This document shows, one piece after another, positions 8,801-16,687 of a stretch of 23,613 nucleotides of DNA. Positions within the stretch are counted from its first letter, which is position 1. Each line of letters opens with the position of its first letter. The notes beneath the pieces are model-generated. The model was not told the DNA's origin and made no database searches. It saw only the letters and a list, made by a program, of their open reading frames with translations. The position numbers and the translations under genes were made by a program. This DNA comes from JBAVEL01 sp049587715 (GTDB taxonomy: Bacteria; Bacteroidota; Ignavibacteria; UBA10030; UBA6906), in assembly GCA_049587715.1 (NCBI GenBank), contig JBAVEL010000054.1:1-23613 (forward strand), read 5' to 3'.

Positions 8801-9416
8801 ATGCGCCGGGAACCGAGTTCCCCCTCCACGAGGAGGTGAGGGCCGGATGTGTCCAGTCCACTCCCGTGTCCAGGTTCATCACAAGAACGCCGGCTCCCGT
8901 GAACCCCCTCTCCCACATCCGGTGCGCGTTGATGAGCCGGAGTCCGCCCTCCGCCCCCGGCGGCACGGTGGAAGGGGCGGGGAGGGTGGGGAGAGCGCGC
9001 GCGGGTTCCCCGGGGGGCACGGCCTCCACGGAGGCCACGTCCTCCCTCCCTGCGAGTGCCTCCACGACCCAGGGGGCGGCCTCGCATGTCACGGCGTTCA
9101 TGATCCAGAAAGACCGGACGGAGCGGATGGTCCCGGGAGGGAGGGCCGCGCACCAGGCGAGGATCCCCTCCTGGGTGCGGGAGGCGGTCTCTCTGAGAAC
9201 GGTGAGGACCGCCGTGCCCCGCTCCGCGGGTGTGGCGGCGGAGCGGGAGAGAAGCTCATCCAGGGCGCGCAGGTTTGCCTGTTCCCTGAGCGTGACGCAA
9301 CACGGGACGAGGGGCCGGGCGGAGGTGTCCGCGGCGGCGCCCGGGGGCGCCCCTGCAAGGGAAGCCGCATGGAGCAGGAAGGCGGCGGCCGGGAGCAGAA
9401 AAGGGGATGCCTTCAT
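5817..9416 (-). CDS. Large secreted subtilisin-like (S8) protein with Asp in place of the catalytic Ser
   Basis: ATG 9416 follows a strong GGAGGT site 5 nt away; 1199 aa with a signal peptide (cut near residue 23-30). Residues about 65-135 resemble an I9-type propeptide. The S8 domain (about 155-460) has D183 in NLDTGVDWTHP, H224 in DLDGHGTSVMG and oxyanion N321 in PVGNTGP. The serine motif, however, reads YASGTDVAAPHLAGA: residue 402 (GAT on the - strand, 8213-8211) is Asp where S8 enzymes have the nucleophile Ser. Then come FnIII-like domains (about 470-655), a GATase-like alpha/beta segment (about 663-868), a propeller-like repeat region (about 880-1098) and a FlgD-like C-terminal domain with PNYPNPFN (about 1115-1199). 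Probably exported and held at the surface, possibly as a proteolytically dead binding protein. It is 49 nt downstream of the ABC permease. Confidence 0.93.
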   Translation of the reverse strand: MKASPFLLPAAAFLLHAASLAGAPPGAAADTSARPLVPCCVTLREQANLRALDELLSRSAATPAERGTAVLTVLRETASRTQEGILAWCAALPPGTIRSVRSFWIMNAVTCEAAPWVVEALAGREDVASVEAVPPGEPARALPTLPAPSTVPPGAEGGLRLINAHRMWERGFTGAGVLVMNLDTGVDWTHPALTSSWRGNSVPGAYAWFDPYQQTLAPVDLDGHGTSVMGIMVGADTSARDTIGVAPGAQWIAARTSFTTPQLLASLQWALDPDGNAATSDDRPVAVNNSWTQAPSSSCTGWGPLQALEAAGIAVIFPVGNTGPAQGLPAWPAKLNFSASHVMAVGAVDGGAPGLPRAPFSGRGPTPCDLGADRIKPELMAPGVDIRSAHLQGGYRYASGTDVAAPHLAGAIALLKQAFPARTGTELRDMLYRSARDLGPTGEENEYGMGLVDVERAWLENASLLDPRPPEGLFAYSDYISPTLISLAWTDPRFLVNGDTLTGFSIRIWRDGQPLVSVPAGNQYYADTGLTDGRLYEYVLRTERHQTGALSAPRSIARHAGGSPVPSPPSRLEASFSSGTALLRWIDPVTQADGTPLDDLAWILVYRDGALIDSVAPGAGLSADTPPNAGRSVFYTLCAADNETPPHLSVPTPRVSLFPGGLPDYLVWVGPEAGPSGAASGDSLFRALADAGASVHLTRNLFELGTSLLPFRAVFAVLGVDPYHHTLRKTAPEPYALDWYLLSGGALYLEGGGAFHTHPRQGAFDIRPWFGLSPSAAPVGGDVYRIAGRDTLAGFSFASAGPFHSQDPLVPLSSTVVWENPETGAACGVLGRTYGRGTALGVTSLFGGLLDSARTKRDLMAFYRALLESSAPQSFPPVLPGTLYAAGESLFTVDASTGSILERLGPLGRGVQGLAAHPVTRELYGIVPGDSGSFLCRIGSTGTPVSYLQALRLPSLRAITFDGSGNLWGGSTRGRLYRLDVASGDTAFVGSAQIVIRYGGLAFSPLSGSLWGSLKQAPFVNASIYRVSPQDGSVTLVGNSGGGDTPSLTFSEGGVLYGLKGSGSVMDTLIRIDTLSAAGTRIGPLGTSAVEAIAFWTVPPSAAGKPPPGVPVSGLILEPNYPNPFNAVSHFVFRLAEAGRIRLSICDLLGREVAVAAEGFRASGSHRVRWDASGLATGVYFCRLRAGSLHAVRKILILR

Positions 9417-9465
9417 GGGTGACCTCCATTTCCCCCTCCCTGATACGGGGGGGGGACGGGAATGT

Positions 9466-10230
9466 TCACTGGGGTCCGCGCCGCAGGGTGTGCAGGGCCA
9501 GCAGGAACGAGCCCAGGAGAAAGACCCCGAAGGCGGCCCCCTCGGCCAGCACGCGGGTCGGCTCCCCCACGCCGACGGTGAGAAACCGGAGGACGTCGGT
9601 ATGCCAGGTGAGGGGATTGCCGAGCGAGATCACGCGCAACCAGCGGGGCATGCTCTCCAGGGGATAGAACATCGAGCTGGCGAACATCAACACGAAGTAG
9701 ATGACGTTGATGAACGTGTTGAACATGTCGTTCCGCCGGATCCGGAGGGCAAAGGAGCCCAGGAAGAAGAACCACCCGGCGGTGCCCAGCATGACGGCGG
9801 GGAGGGCCCCCGGGAGCAGGTCCGCCCGGAACGTTATGCCCATCACGAAGAAGCCCGCCGCCAGCGTGAGAAGCGCCTGGACCAGGGCCAGGAGGGCGTT
9901 GAAGAGGATCTTCCCCACAAGAAACTGGGCACGGGTCATGGGGTAGGTGAGGAACTCATAGAAGAGCCCGTTCTCCCTGTCCACAAAGAAGCCGTAGGCG
10001 GTGTTGATGGCGATCCCCAGGCCCGCCATGGAGAGAACCCCTCCCAGGAAGAAGGCGTCGTAGGGTACGGTGCGGCCGGCCACCTGCAGGCCCTGTGCGA
10101 AGGCGCGGTCCAGTCCGATGCCGAACAGAAGGAGGTAGGAGAGAGGCACCACGAGATCGAAGAACGTCCAGGTCAGACTGCCTGCCCGGATGCGGAACTC
10201 CCGGTAGAGGACTGCCAGCACCATGTTCAC
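9466..10230 (-). CDS. ABC-2 type transporter permease
   Basis: 254-aa integral membrane protein with about six hydrophobic segments (for example FFDLVVPLSYLLLFGIG, ALLALVQALLTLAAGFFVMG, VIYFVLMFASSMFYPLE). The FYPLESMPRWLRVISLGNPLTW block is typical of ABC-2 permeases of the DrrB/NodJ type, which export drugs, polysaccharides or lipids together with a cytoplasmic ATPase. The start is set at GTG 10230 because it overlaps the stop of the ATPase gene as GTGA (4-nt overlap, translational coupling); ATG 10224 is the alternative. The substrate cannot be told from sequence. Confidence 0.92.
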   Translation of the reverse strand: MNMVLAVLYREFRIRAGSLTWTFFDLVVPLSYLLLFGIGLDRAFAQGLQVAGRTVPYDAFFLGGVLSMAGLGIAINTAYGFFVDRENGLFYEFLTYPMTRAQFLVGKILFNALLALVQALLTLAAGFFVMGITFRADLLPGALPAVMLGTAGWFFFLGSFALRIRRNDMFNTFINVIYFVLMFASSMFYPLESMPRWLRVISLGNPLTWHTDVLRFLTVGVGEPTRVLAEGAAFGVFLLGSFLLALHTLRRGPQ

Positions 10231-11201
10231 GGGGGAGGCGCCGCCTTTCCCCCCGGGTTCGACGGATCGGACAACAGGGCCAGGAATGCGTCCTCCAGGG
10301 TGGCGCCGGATGCCTCGAAATGAAGGAGGCGCCCCATCCGTGCAACCGCGGCAATGCGCTCCAGGGCCGGGGCTTCCTCCCCCTGAAGACAGAGCTCCAC
10401 GGTGTTGTTGACGCGGGCGAACCGCGTATGCGGTATCCGCCTCAGCGCCTCCTCCATGTCCGGGGTGATCACCTCGAAGGTCATCGCCACATCCAGGGCC
10501 CCCGCCGCCAGGGCCTTGATGCCGTGCACGTCCCCCGTCCGGAGGATCCGCCCGCGGTCAATGATGGCGATCCGGTCGCACAGCTCCTCCGCCTCCTGCA
10601 GAAGATGCGTGGTAAGAAGGACGGTGCGCCCCCTGCGGGTCTCGCCCCGGATCGCGTCCAGCGCGGCGCGCCTGTTGACGGGATCCATGCCCGTGGTGGC
10701 CTCATCCAGAAAGATGACGGGGCGGTCCACCATGAAGACCTTGGCCACCTGGACCCGCCGCTTGAGACCCCCGCTCAGGTCTATCACCTTCCGGTTGCGG
10801 TGCTCCGCAAGACCGAACCTCTCGAGGGCCTCCTCCGCCCGGCGCCGCAGCTCCGGCCGGGGGACCGACTGGAAGCGCCCGTAGGTCTCCAGGTTGTCCC
10901 GGACGGAGAGGAAGAGCTCCACCGCCGTCTCCTGCAGGACCATGCAGATGCTCCGCCGTATCTCCAGGGGGGCGGATGCGAGGTCATGTCCCATCACCGA
11001 AACGGAGCCGGCATCGGGGGGGAGGAGGGTGGTCAGGATGCGGAGGAGGGTGGTCTTCCCGGCTCCGTTTCTGCCTAAGAGTCCGAAGATCTCCCCCCGG
11101 CGGACCTCGAAGGAGACCCCGTCCAGGGCGCGCACCGGCTCGCCCCGCCGGGGGCTGTACACCTTGACAAGATTCCGAACCTGAATGGCTTCCCGCATCA
11201 T
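10227..11201 (-). CDS. ABC transporter ATP-binding protein (DrrA/NodI-like)
   Basis: 324-aa ATPase with all nucleotide-binding motifs: Walker A GLLGRNGAGKTT (about 40-51), Q-loop VLQE, signature LSGGLKRR, Walker B VIFLDEATTGMD and the H-loop in LLTTH. A roughly 80-aa C-terminal extension follows, as in DrrA-type exporters. The start is set at ATG 11201 (ATG 11198 directly follows), just before the first strand EAIQVRNLVKVY; a longer reading frame would run back through the candidate promoter. No clear Shine-Dalgarno is present and the predicted leader is only a few nucleotides, so the mRNA may be nearly leaderless. It heads the five-gene - strand run and pairs with the overlapping permease gene. 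Confidence 0.95.
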   Translation of the reverse strand: MMREAIQVRNLVKVYSPRRGEPVRALDGVSFEVRRGEIFGLLGRNGAGKTTLLRILTTLLPPDAGSVSVMGHDLASAPLEIRRSICMVLQETAVELFLSVRDNLETYGRFQSVPRPELRRRAEEALERFGLAEHRNRKVIDLSGGLKRRVQVAKVFMVDRPVIFLDEATTGMDPVNRRAALDAIRGETRRGRTVLLTTHLLQEAEELCDRIAIIDRGRILRTGDVHGIKALAAGALDVAMTFEVITPDMEEALRRIPHTRFARVNNTVELCLQGEEAPALERIAAVARMGRLLHFEASGATLEDAFLALLSDPSNPGGKAAPPP

Positions 11202-11213
11202 CGTATCCGGCCC

Positions 11214-11242
11214 AATGTAGCAGGGTGATGCGGGAGAAGCAA
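11214..11242 (-). promoter_or_regulatory. Candidate promoter for the ABC transporter/subtilisin-like operon
   Basis: On the - strand, TTGCTT (11242-11237), a 17-bp spacer and TACATT (11219-11214) followed by GGG. The -10 box ends 12 nt before ATG 11201, predicting a very short leader. It shares the TA(T/C)ATTGG core with other promoters in the window. Confidence 0.5.
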
Positions 11243-11305
11243 TAGGGAGCAAGTGACGAGAGGTGACAACGAGCCCCGTGATTCTCTTTCTGTCGCGAAT
11301 GTCGA

Positions 11306-11334
11306 TTGACTTCTGCGCCGGGCTCGTGTATATT
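11306..11334 (+). promoter_or_regulatory. Strong sigma70-like promoter for the FG-GAP/beta-helix gene pair
   Basis: TTGACT (11306-11311), a 17-bp spacer and TATATT (11329-11334) followed by GG. Each box matches 5 of 6 consensus bases. Transcription would begin near 11341, giving a leader of about 90 nt before ATG 11430. A small hairpin, CCGCA (11407-11411)/TGCGG (11417-11421), sits just before the start codon and no clear Shine-Dalgarno is seen. Confidence 0.7.
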
Positions 11335-11429
11335 GGCTCCAAAGCCACCCTCTTCCGGGTTTGCCAGACTTGCCAGCCATTCCGGGCCGGCCTGTTGCGA
11401 GGATCTCCGCACCAACTGCGGGGTTGTCC

Positions 11430-13166
11430 ATGCGTGCCTACGGGAAGCTCCTTCTTGTGGGAGCCTTCTTTCTGAACGGCTCCGGAAGTTCCCTCTCCAT
11501 CTCTCCCAAATCCCAGCTCGAGCTTGATGCACTTGTCAGGCGCGGCTACACGTACCGCTTTCTTCCTGATGAGGTGATCGAGCTTACAGATCCCTTCACC
11601 GGGGAGAAGCGACTGAAATCCCTCCGCGAACCCGACGAGGCAGAGATACGGGCCTGGGCTGCGGGGAGAGGCATACCCATTCTGGAGATTGACCCAAACA
11701 CGATCGATACTACCCGATACACTGGTTGGTATAGCTTCTTTGCATCGGTACCACTTTCATCCGCATCCGGCGTGCCTGTCGTAGTGGGGGATCTGAATGG
11801 AAACAACAGAATGGAGATCTACGGGAGTTACCATGATTCCACTTCGGATCACATGACCAAGGCCTACGAGGTGGACAGCACTGGGAACGTGGCGGAACTA
11901 TACACCTATCTTCCTCGTCCTGGGGTTGCCCGTCAGGTGACTGACGCAGACAGGGATGGCCTCATGGAGGTTGTGTTTACATTGGCTGGAAACGCCTACG
12001 ACTACGAACAGGCGACTCCCACCGCTATTCCGACCGACCTAGAGTTTGTCCACAATCGCCATTGGAGCGGTCTAGATCCTGGCTTCACCGGGGTTTTTCT
12101 TGGAGATCTTGATGCGGACTCGTTGGTGGATTTCCTCTACAAGGGCTCTGAAGCAGACTCCTCGGGTGACCCCCGAAACGGCATTGAGAAGATCTATGTT
12201 GCCGAGTTTAACCACGATTCAAGCAACTTCGTACGGGTGTGGTCCACGCGCTTCGTTCCCGGCGCTCAAAGCGGAATCGCCGGCTTTGCGGTGGACGATT
12301 TTGACCGCGATGGTCGGGAGGAGTTTGTCGTTTCGGACCTGTTTTCGGGAAAAGTGTTTGTCGTCGAGAATACTTGTGACAACGCCTACCACTTGACCTG
12401 GACGGACAGCACAGGCCTGAATAATGTCTACCACCTGGGATCGGGAGATGTAGACGGGGACGGCCCGCCGGAGTTCTTCATCGGAGCAACAATGTCCTCG
12501 GGGAACTGGACGGTTGTGTACGAGGCAACTGGAGACAATGCCTTCTCGCCGGTTTTGATCTTCCATATTCTCTCGGCGGGTATTTTTGACAACCCCTTCT
12601 ACCTGACCTCGGATGTGGATGGAGATGGGGGTCTGGAACTCATCATCTTCAGTGGTGCGGACCTCTATATGTTCAAAGCCAGGGAGAATGACACATACAG
12701 TCTGTGGTTCTACAAGAGGGTGCCATACCGTGAGGCCATTTGCATTTACGACTTCAATCTTGACGACAGGAAAGACCTCGTGATAAACAAGAGCTTTGTA
12801 GACCCCCTGGGTCGGCTCTACTTCTACACTGACCTTTACACGGCGAACCCTGTTGTCTCAGTCAGCGAATCCACTCCGAGTATCTCGAGTTCCTCGTTGA
12901 CATTCGAGGCCTTCCCAAATCCATCGCATTCGACGTTTCAGATCTCTTCTCTCCCCACACTTCAACGGAGGCTGATCTTCGAAGTCTACTCAGTAACCGG
13001 CCAGCTCTTGTTCTCACAGACTCTTGGGGAGGGGACGAACTCCCAGACCCCCGTGAGGTGGGATGCTTCAGGTTATGCAAGCGGTGTATATCTCCTGCGT
13101 CTGTCAGATGGAAAGGACCAAGTGGTGAGAAAGGTTGTACTTCTCGGACATTGGGGGGGCCACTAA
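11430..13166 (+). CDS. Secreted FG-GAP/VCBS-repeat propeller protein with FlgD-like C-terminal domain
   Basis: 578 aa from ATG 11430, chosen because a signal-like N-terminus (MRAYGKLLLVGAFFLNG) begins there; the frame is open further upstream to a TTG at 11361. Seven repeats with Asp-rich calcium-loop motifs follow, including GDLNGNNRMEIYG, TDADRDGLMEVVF, GDLDADSLVDFLY, DDFDRDGREEFVV, GDVDGDGPPEFFI, SDVDGDGGLELII and FNLDDRKDLVI (about 116-450). They predict a seven-bladed integrin-alpha-like propeller. The C-terminal domain (about 491-575; FEAFPNPSHSTF, then VRWDASGYASGVYLLRL, VRKVVLL) is of the FlgD-like/type A class found on surface-exported proteins. Codon use is less GC-rich than the flanks. 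The next gene starts 30 nt downstream, so the two are likely one operon. Biological role unknown, probably extracellular. Confidence 0.88.
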   Translation: MRAYGKLLLVGAFFLNGSGSSLSISPKSQLELDALVRRGYTYRFLPDEVIELTDPFTGEKRLKSLREPDEAEIRAWAAGRGIPILEIDPNTIDTTRYTGWYSFFASVPLSSASGVPVVVGDLNGNNRMEIYGSYHDSTSDHMTKAYEVDSTGNVAELYTYLPRPGVARQVTDADRDGLMEVVFTLAGNAYDYEQATPTAIPTDLEFVHNRHWSGLDPGFTGVFLGDLDADSLVDFLYKGSEADSSGDPRNGIEKIYVAEFNHDSSNFVRVWSTRFVPGAQSGIAGFAVDDFDRDGREEFVVSDLFSGKVFVVENTCDNAYHLTWTDSTGLNNVYHLGSGDVDGDGPPEFFIGATMSSGNWTVVYEATGDNAFSPVLIFHILSAGIFDNPFYLTSDVDGDGGLELIIFSGADLYMFKARENDTYSLWFYKRVPYREAICIYDFNLDDRKDLVINKSFVDPLGRLYFYTDLYTANPVVSVSESTPSISSSSLTFEAFPNPSHSTFQISSLPTLQRRLIFEVYSVTGQLLFSQTLGEGTNSQTPVRWDASGYASGVYLLRLSDGKDQVVRKVVLLGHWGGH

Positions 13167-13196
13167 CCAAACACCAACAGCCCTCTGGAGGTGTTC

Positions 13197-16100
13197 ATGA
13201 AGAGCCGTCTGCTTCACCTGCCTCCCGCGGCGAAGTTTGTCATTGTGATGTCGCCGCTTCTCCTTCTGGGAATCTCCCATGCCCAGGTCCCCGCATGGGA
13301 GCCGACCATCTCACTACCCTATGCCGCGAACGCCGGGACGCAGAGTGCCTTCTCAAACGGCTACGGGCAACATGTCTTGACCTCGCATGATTCCCTTGTG
13401 TACATGCTCCTGGGGAATGATGGCGCGGCTCTTTACGGACACGAGGATGCCGATTTCCAGTATGGCGATTTGGGAGCCGCTGTCACAGCGTACAATGGAT
13501 CCGTATTTCTTGTAATGGGGCACCCCATCCCAGGCAGTCCCAACGATCAGATCTATCTCTTTCAGAGCACCGATGGGGGACAGACTTGGCCTGCCGACCC
13601 CTTGTGGCGTAATGTTGGCACGGAGGTCCACAGTCTGGACGCTTTCGCTGATGTCCTTGGGGTTCATATCGTATGGGACATCAGTGGTCCGGCATCGGAG
13701 GTCTACTACGTGCGTTTTGATCCGCCATCTCAACAGTGGTTCGACACCAAACACGTTACGGAAGGTTCTCCCACTGGGACTTTTCCCAAGGTCGTGACTT
13801 CCCCACAGAGGGCCCACGTCGCATTTGTCCGTTACGACACCTCGCCGGATGTCGGCGCCACGCGGAGCGTAGACTTCTCGACTAATCCACCAACATGGGG
13901 TAGCGTCACAGATGCGAGCATAGGGGGAAGTGGAGAGGTCGCTGACCACGGTATTGCCCGGAGGGGGGATTCTCTGGACCTCGTTCTCTTTCGGAGCTCT
14001 ACACCGAGGGGAATCTATGCCACTCAAAAACACGTTGATGGGGTTTCTTGGCCTACTGCCACCTTGTTGTCGAACACAAACGATCTTTCGTTCAGTGAAG
14101 CATCGAATAGACGTCGGCGAATAGCTATTCTGAACGACACACTCTATGTACCCTACGCCACGGGAGGGACCTACTACGGAGTCAAGTTACTCACCCGGAC
14201 TCCGTCAGGAGGCTGGTCGAACTCAGGCAAAATCGACTCCAGCACCACTGAATATGGGAACACTACGGTTTCAGCTTCGCGGACGGGGGTTTATCTCTAT
14301 TGGAACAAGGGGAACTGGTTGAATCCGCAGATGAAGAGAAAGGTATACCCGCTTGGCGGATCAATCGCGGAGAACACATTTCTCACAGGCAACAACTGGA
14401 TCACAGACATCCTCTACATACCCTCGGGGAAAACCGTCACGGCCAAGGCAAACTGCAACACGTACGTACTTGCCAACAAGAAGATCGTGGTCCAGAGCGG
14501 CGGGACTCTCGTCGTCGAGCCGGGGGCCAACTTCTACTTCGAGTCCGGGGCTTCGCTCGAGGTAGCCGGCACCTTGACTGTCCAAAGCGGCGGAACCCCC
14601 GCCGCGTTCACCCGCTACGGCGGAACATCAGAAACCTGGGACGGTCTCTACATCACCGGCACCGCCTCCCTCAACAATGCCTCCATCTCCTATGCCACAA
14701 CCGGCATAAGCGGCGGTGCGACGGCTCTCACAGTATCGGGCGGCAACATCAGTAACTGTACGGTGGGCGCCAATGTCGTGAAAGCAGGCTACTTCAGTGG
14801 TGTGACATTTGCCAATAACTCGACTGCAGTGATTGTCAACTCCAAGAATACGTTCGACATGGTCGGTTGCAACGTGACCAACGCATCCATCGGAGTAGAG
14901 ATCCTCTGCAAATCCCCGCAGTATTCCCGGCGCATACGGAACTCCGACTTCTCGGGGATCTCGGCTGCCGCCGTTCTCGCCACGAACTACTCCTGGATTG
15001 ACATCACGGATTGCTCGTTCAGCGGGACAGACGGGGAGGGGATTGCCCTCGTCGGCTCATCGCCCACGGTTCTGCGCAACACCATCGAAGGTTTCAAGTA
15101 CGGCCTGAACTGCGCGAGCGGGAGTCTCCCGTTGCTCCAGACCGACTTCGCACAGGGTGCAAACACTATCACGGGCAACGGAACCGGCGTCCAGTGTGAG
15201 GACGAATCACACGCCCTTCTTGGGGTCTTTGACCAATGGGTGGAAGGGGGATACAATCGGATTCTCTCCAACGCCGACTATGATGCCGCCATCCACAGTG
15301 GTAGCATCGTTCTGGCTGAGAACAACTGGTGGGGCTCACGCGAGGATCCTCCCGGGGTGTTCGACATTGACGGAACATCTGAGCTGGACTATGATCCCTG
15401 GCTTGAGGAAGATCCGCTCCCCGGCAATGCGCGTCCCGAAGGCGGAGGGGGCTATGTCTATGAACCCTCCTCGGCCATGAGGCAAGCCCTGCGCGAGCGT
15501 ATGGAGGGGCGCTATGACGATGCCGCCAGGACATTGCAGTCGATCATTTCGTCCGAGGAGTCCCCACCACACGAGAAACGATGGGCCATTGTACAGCTTG
15601 GGACAGTCGACCAGCGTGCACCGGAGATGAGGCTGTCAGAGTATGTGAACAGCATCGCTTCGACGGACCCGGCAGTCATTCGCTCCGTCCGGTTGATCAT
15701 GCCTTCTCTCTATCTTGCCGAAGGAAGAGGGACAGCCGCGCTGTCTGCGCTTGAGAGAAACATCCAGGATTACCCAAACAGTGGAATGCAACGTTCCTCG
15801 TTCTACATGAAGTTCCTCTCTCTTCTCTACGAACAGGAGGATGCAGGTTCTGCCCAGACGGTGCTGGCCGCTCTGGCGGCTGGCTATCCAGAAAGCCGGG
15901 AATGCCGTCTTGCCCGAATCCAGATGGCCAATTTCCTTGCCGCTCCGCCACCTCCCCCGGATGCCGGCCCGCAGCCGGGCTCGCCGACGGTGTGCACAAC
16001 TCCCATGCGGCTCAATCTACTTCAGAACTACCCGAATCCGTTCAATTCCAGCACAACGATCAGCTACCAGCTTCCAACAGGCGGCCACGTCACACTCGAG

Positions 16101-16301
16101 ATCTTCGATGTGCTTGGCAGGAAGATTGCGACTCTCGTGGATGATCGTCGCGAGGCCGGCCGATACTCGGTCACGTGGGGTGGAACAAGCCAGACAGGTA
16201 GTCTGATGGCGAGTGGAATATACCTGGCCCGATTCAGTGTGACCAGTGAGACCGGGGAAGTCCTCTCCATGAAAGTGAACAAGCTTTTGTTGATGAAGTA
16301 G
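13197..16301 (+). CDS. Secreted multidomain protein: propeller, right-handed beta-helix, helical repeats, FlgD-like C-terminus
   Basis: 1034 aa. The start is set at ATG 13197, with GGAGGT at 13187-13192; a GTG six bases earlier overlaps that site. Signal peptide MKSRLLHLPPAAKFVIVMSP..., cut after SHA. Residues about 30-390 look like a sialidase-type propeller (one Asp-box, STDGGQTW). Residues about 408-731 form a parallel beta-helix of short repeats (SGGTLVVEPGANFYFESGA, then repeated SxSGTDG-type turns), ending in ENNWWGS, a motif common in NosD/pectate-lyase-like helices. About 757-916 is an alpha-helical, TPR-like stretch. The last 95 residues are a FlgD-like domain with LLQNYPNPFNSSTTISYQLP and FDVLGRKIATLVD. 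The layout suggests an extracellular surface protein that may bind a polysaccharide. No catalytic residues could be assigned. It shares the promoter at 11306 with the gene before it. Confidence 0.88.
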   Translation: MKSRLLHLPPAAKFVIVMSPLLLLGISHAQVPAWEPTISLPYAANAGTQSAFSNGYGQHVLTSHDSLVYMLLGNDGAALYGHEDADFQYGDLGAAVTAYNGSVFLVMGHPIPGSPNDQIYLFQSTDGGQTWPADPLWRNVGTEVHSLDAFADVLGVHIVWDISGPASEVYYVRFDPPSQQWFDTKHVTEGSPTGTFPKVVTSPQRAHVAFVRYDTSPDVGATRSVDFSTNPPTWGSVTDASIGGSGEVADHGIARRGDSLDLVLFRSSTPRGIYATQKHVDGVSWPTATLLSNTNDLSFSEASNRRRRIAILNDTLYVPYATGGTYYGVKLLTRTPSGGWSNSGKIDSSTTEYGNTTVSASRTGVYLYWNKGNWLNPQMKRKVYPLGGSIAENTFLTGNNWITDILYIPSGKTVTAKANCNTYVLANKKIVVQSGGTLVVEPGANFYFESGASLEVAGTLTVQSGGTPAAFTRYGGTSETWDGLYITGTASLNNASISYATTGISGGATALTVSGGNISNCTVGANVVKAGYFSGVTFANNSTAVIVNSKNTFDMVGCNVTNASIGVEILCKSPQYSRRIRNSDFSGISAAAVLATNYSWIDITDCSFSGTDGEGIALVGSSPTVLRNTIEGFKYGLNCASGSLPLLQTDFAQGANTITGNGTGVQCEDESHALLGVFDQWVEGGYNRILSNADYDAAIHSGSIVLAENNWWGSREDPPGVFDIDGTSELDYDPWLEEDPLPGNARPEGGGGYVYEPSSAMRQALRERMEGRYDDAARTLQSIISSEESPPHEKRWAIVQLGTVDQRAPEMRLSEYVNSIASTDPAVIRSVRLIMPSLYLAEGRGTAALSALERNIQDYPNSGMQRSSFYMKFLSLLYEQEDAGSAQTVLAALAAGYPESRECRLARIQMANFLAAPPPPPDAGPQPGSPTVCTTPMRLNLLQNYPNPFNSSTTISYQLPTGGHVTLEIFDVLGRKIATLVDDRREAGRYSVTWGGTSQTGSLMASGIYLARFSVTSETGEVLSMKVNKLLLMK

Positions 16302-16687
16302 TGGGGAGGGGGAGTGTCTGACTGAAATGGCCTGCGATGTTTTCCTGACAAACCTCTGGCCTTGTCGTGGCATCGCAGCCGGATGAGAGGCCACATGGCC
16401 CAAGTGAGGCAGAGGCGACCCAGCTCGTATCGCAAGACCGAGCGAGTTTGAGGCCAATGTTCGACCCCGCAAGAGGCAGCCGGCAGGACGGTCGAGTCTT
16501 GGCCTCTCTTTTGTCGGCGGGTGACCGAAGGAAGGCGAAAACGAGGCCAGAAGCAGGGATACGACGATGGAGCTGATCTCCTTCCGGACAGGGTGATGGC
16601 CGCGGTCCAGGGGACGCAACATCGGGGGGGGGTAGACGTATCAACCCCTGAGACAGCAACGACATACCCGGCTTGAGGGGAACGGCT
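16302..16687. other. 386-nt intergenic region with nested inverted repeats, no convincing gene
   Basis: No reading frame here has a ribosome site plus recognisable protein. Inverted repeats are frequent: CTGCGATG (16332-16339)/CATCGCAG (16371-16378); GAGAGGCCA (16385-16393)/TGGCCTCTC (16500-16508); and TGGCCTC (16500-16506)/GAGGCCA (16543-16549), flanked by TTTT/AAAA. The heptamer GAGGCCA occurs at 16387, 16450 and 16543 and inverted at 16500. A structured RNA or untranslated element is possible. No promoter for the next gene was found. Confidence 0.4.

Noticed and set aside
9431..9460. C-run/G-run pair between the permease and S8-like genes as a terminator
   Set aside because: Imperfect pairing and no T-run on the transcribed strand; the genes appear co-transcribed.
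16520..16537. GGTGACCGAAGGAAGG, resembling the SRP RNA apical GGAAGGAAG motif
   Set aside because: The conserved flanking GGTCAGG and CAGCC positions do not match and no long SRP stem could be drawn.
16367..16576. Short + strand frame (69 codons) in the gene-free region
   Set aside because: No ribosome site, no recognisable protein, and it lies across the inverted repeats.
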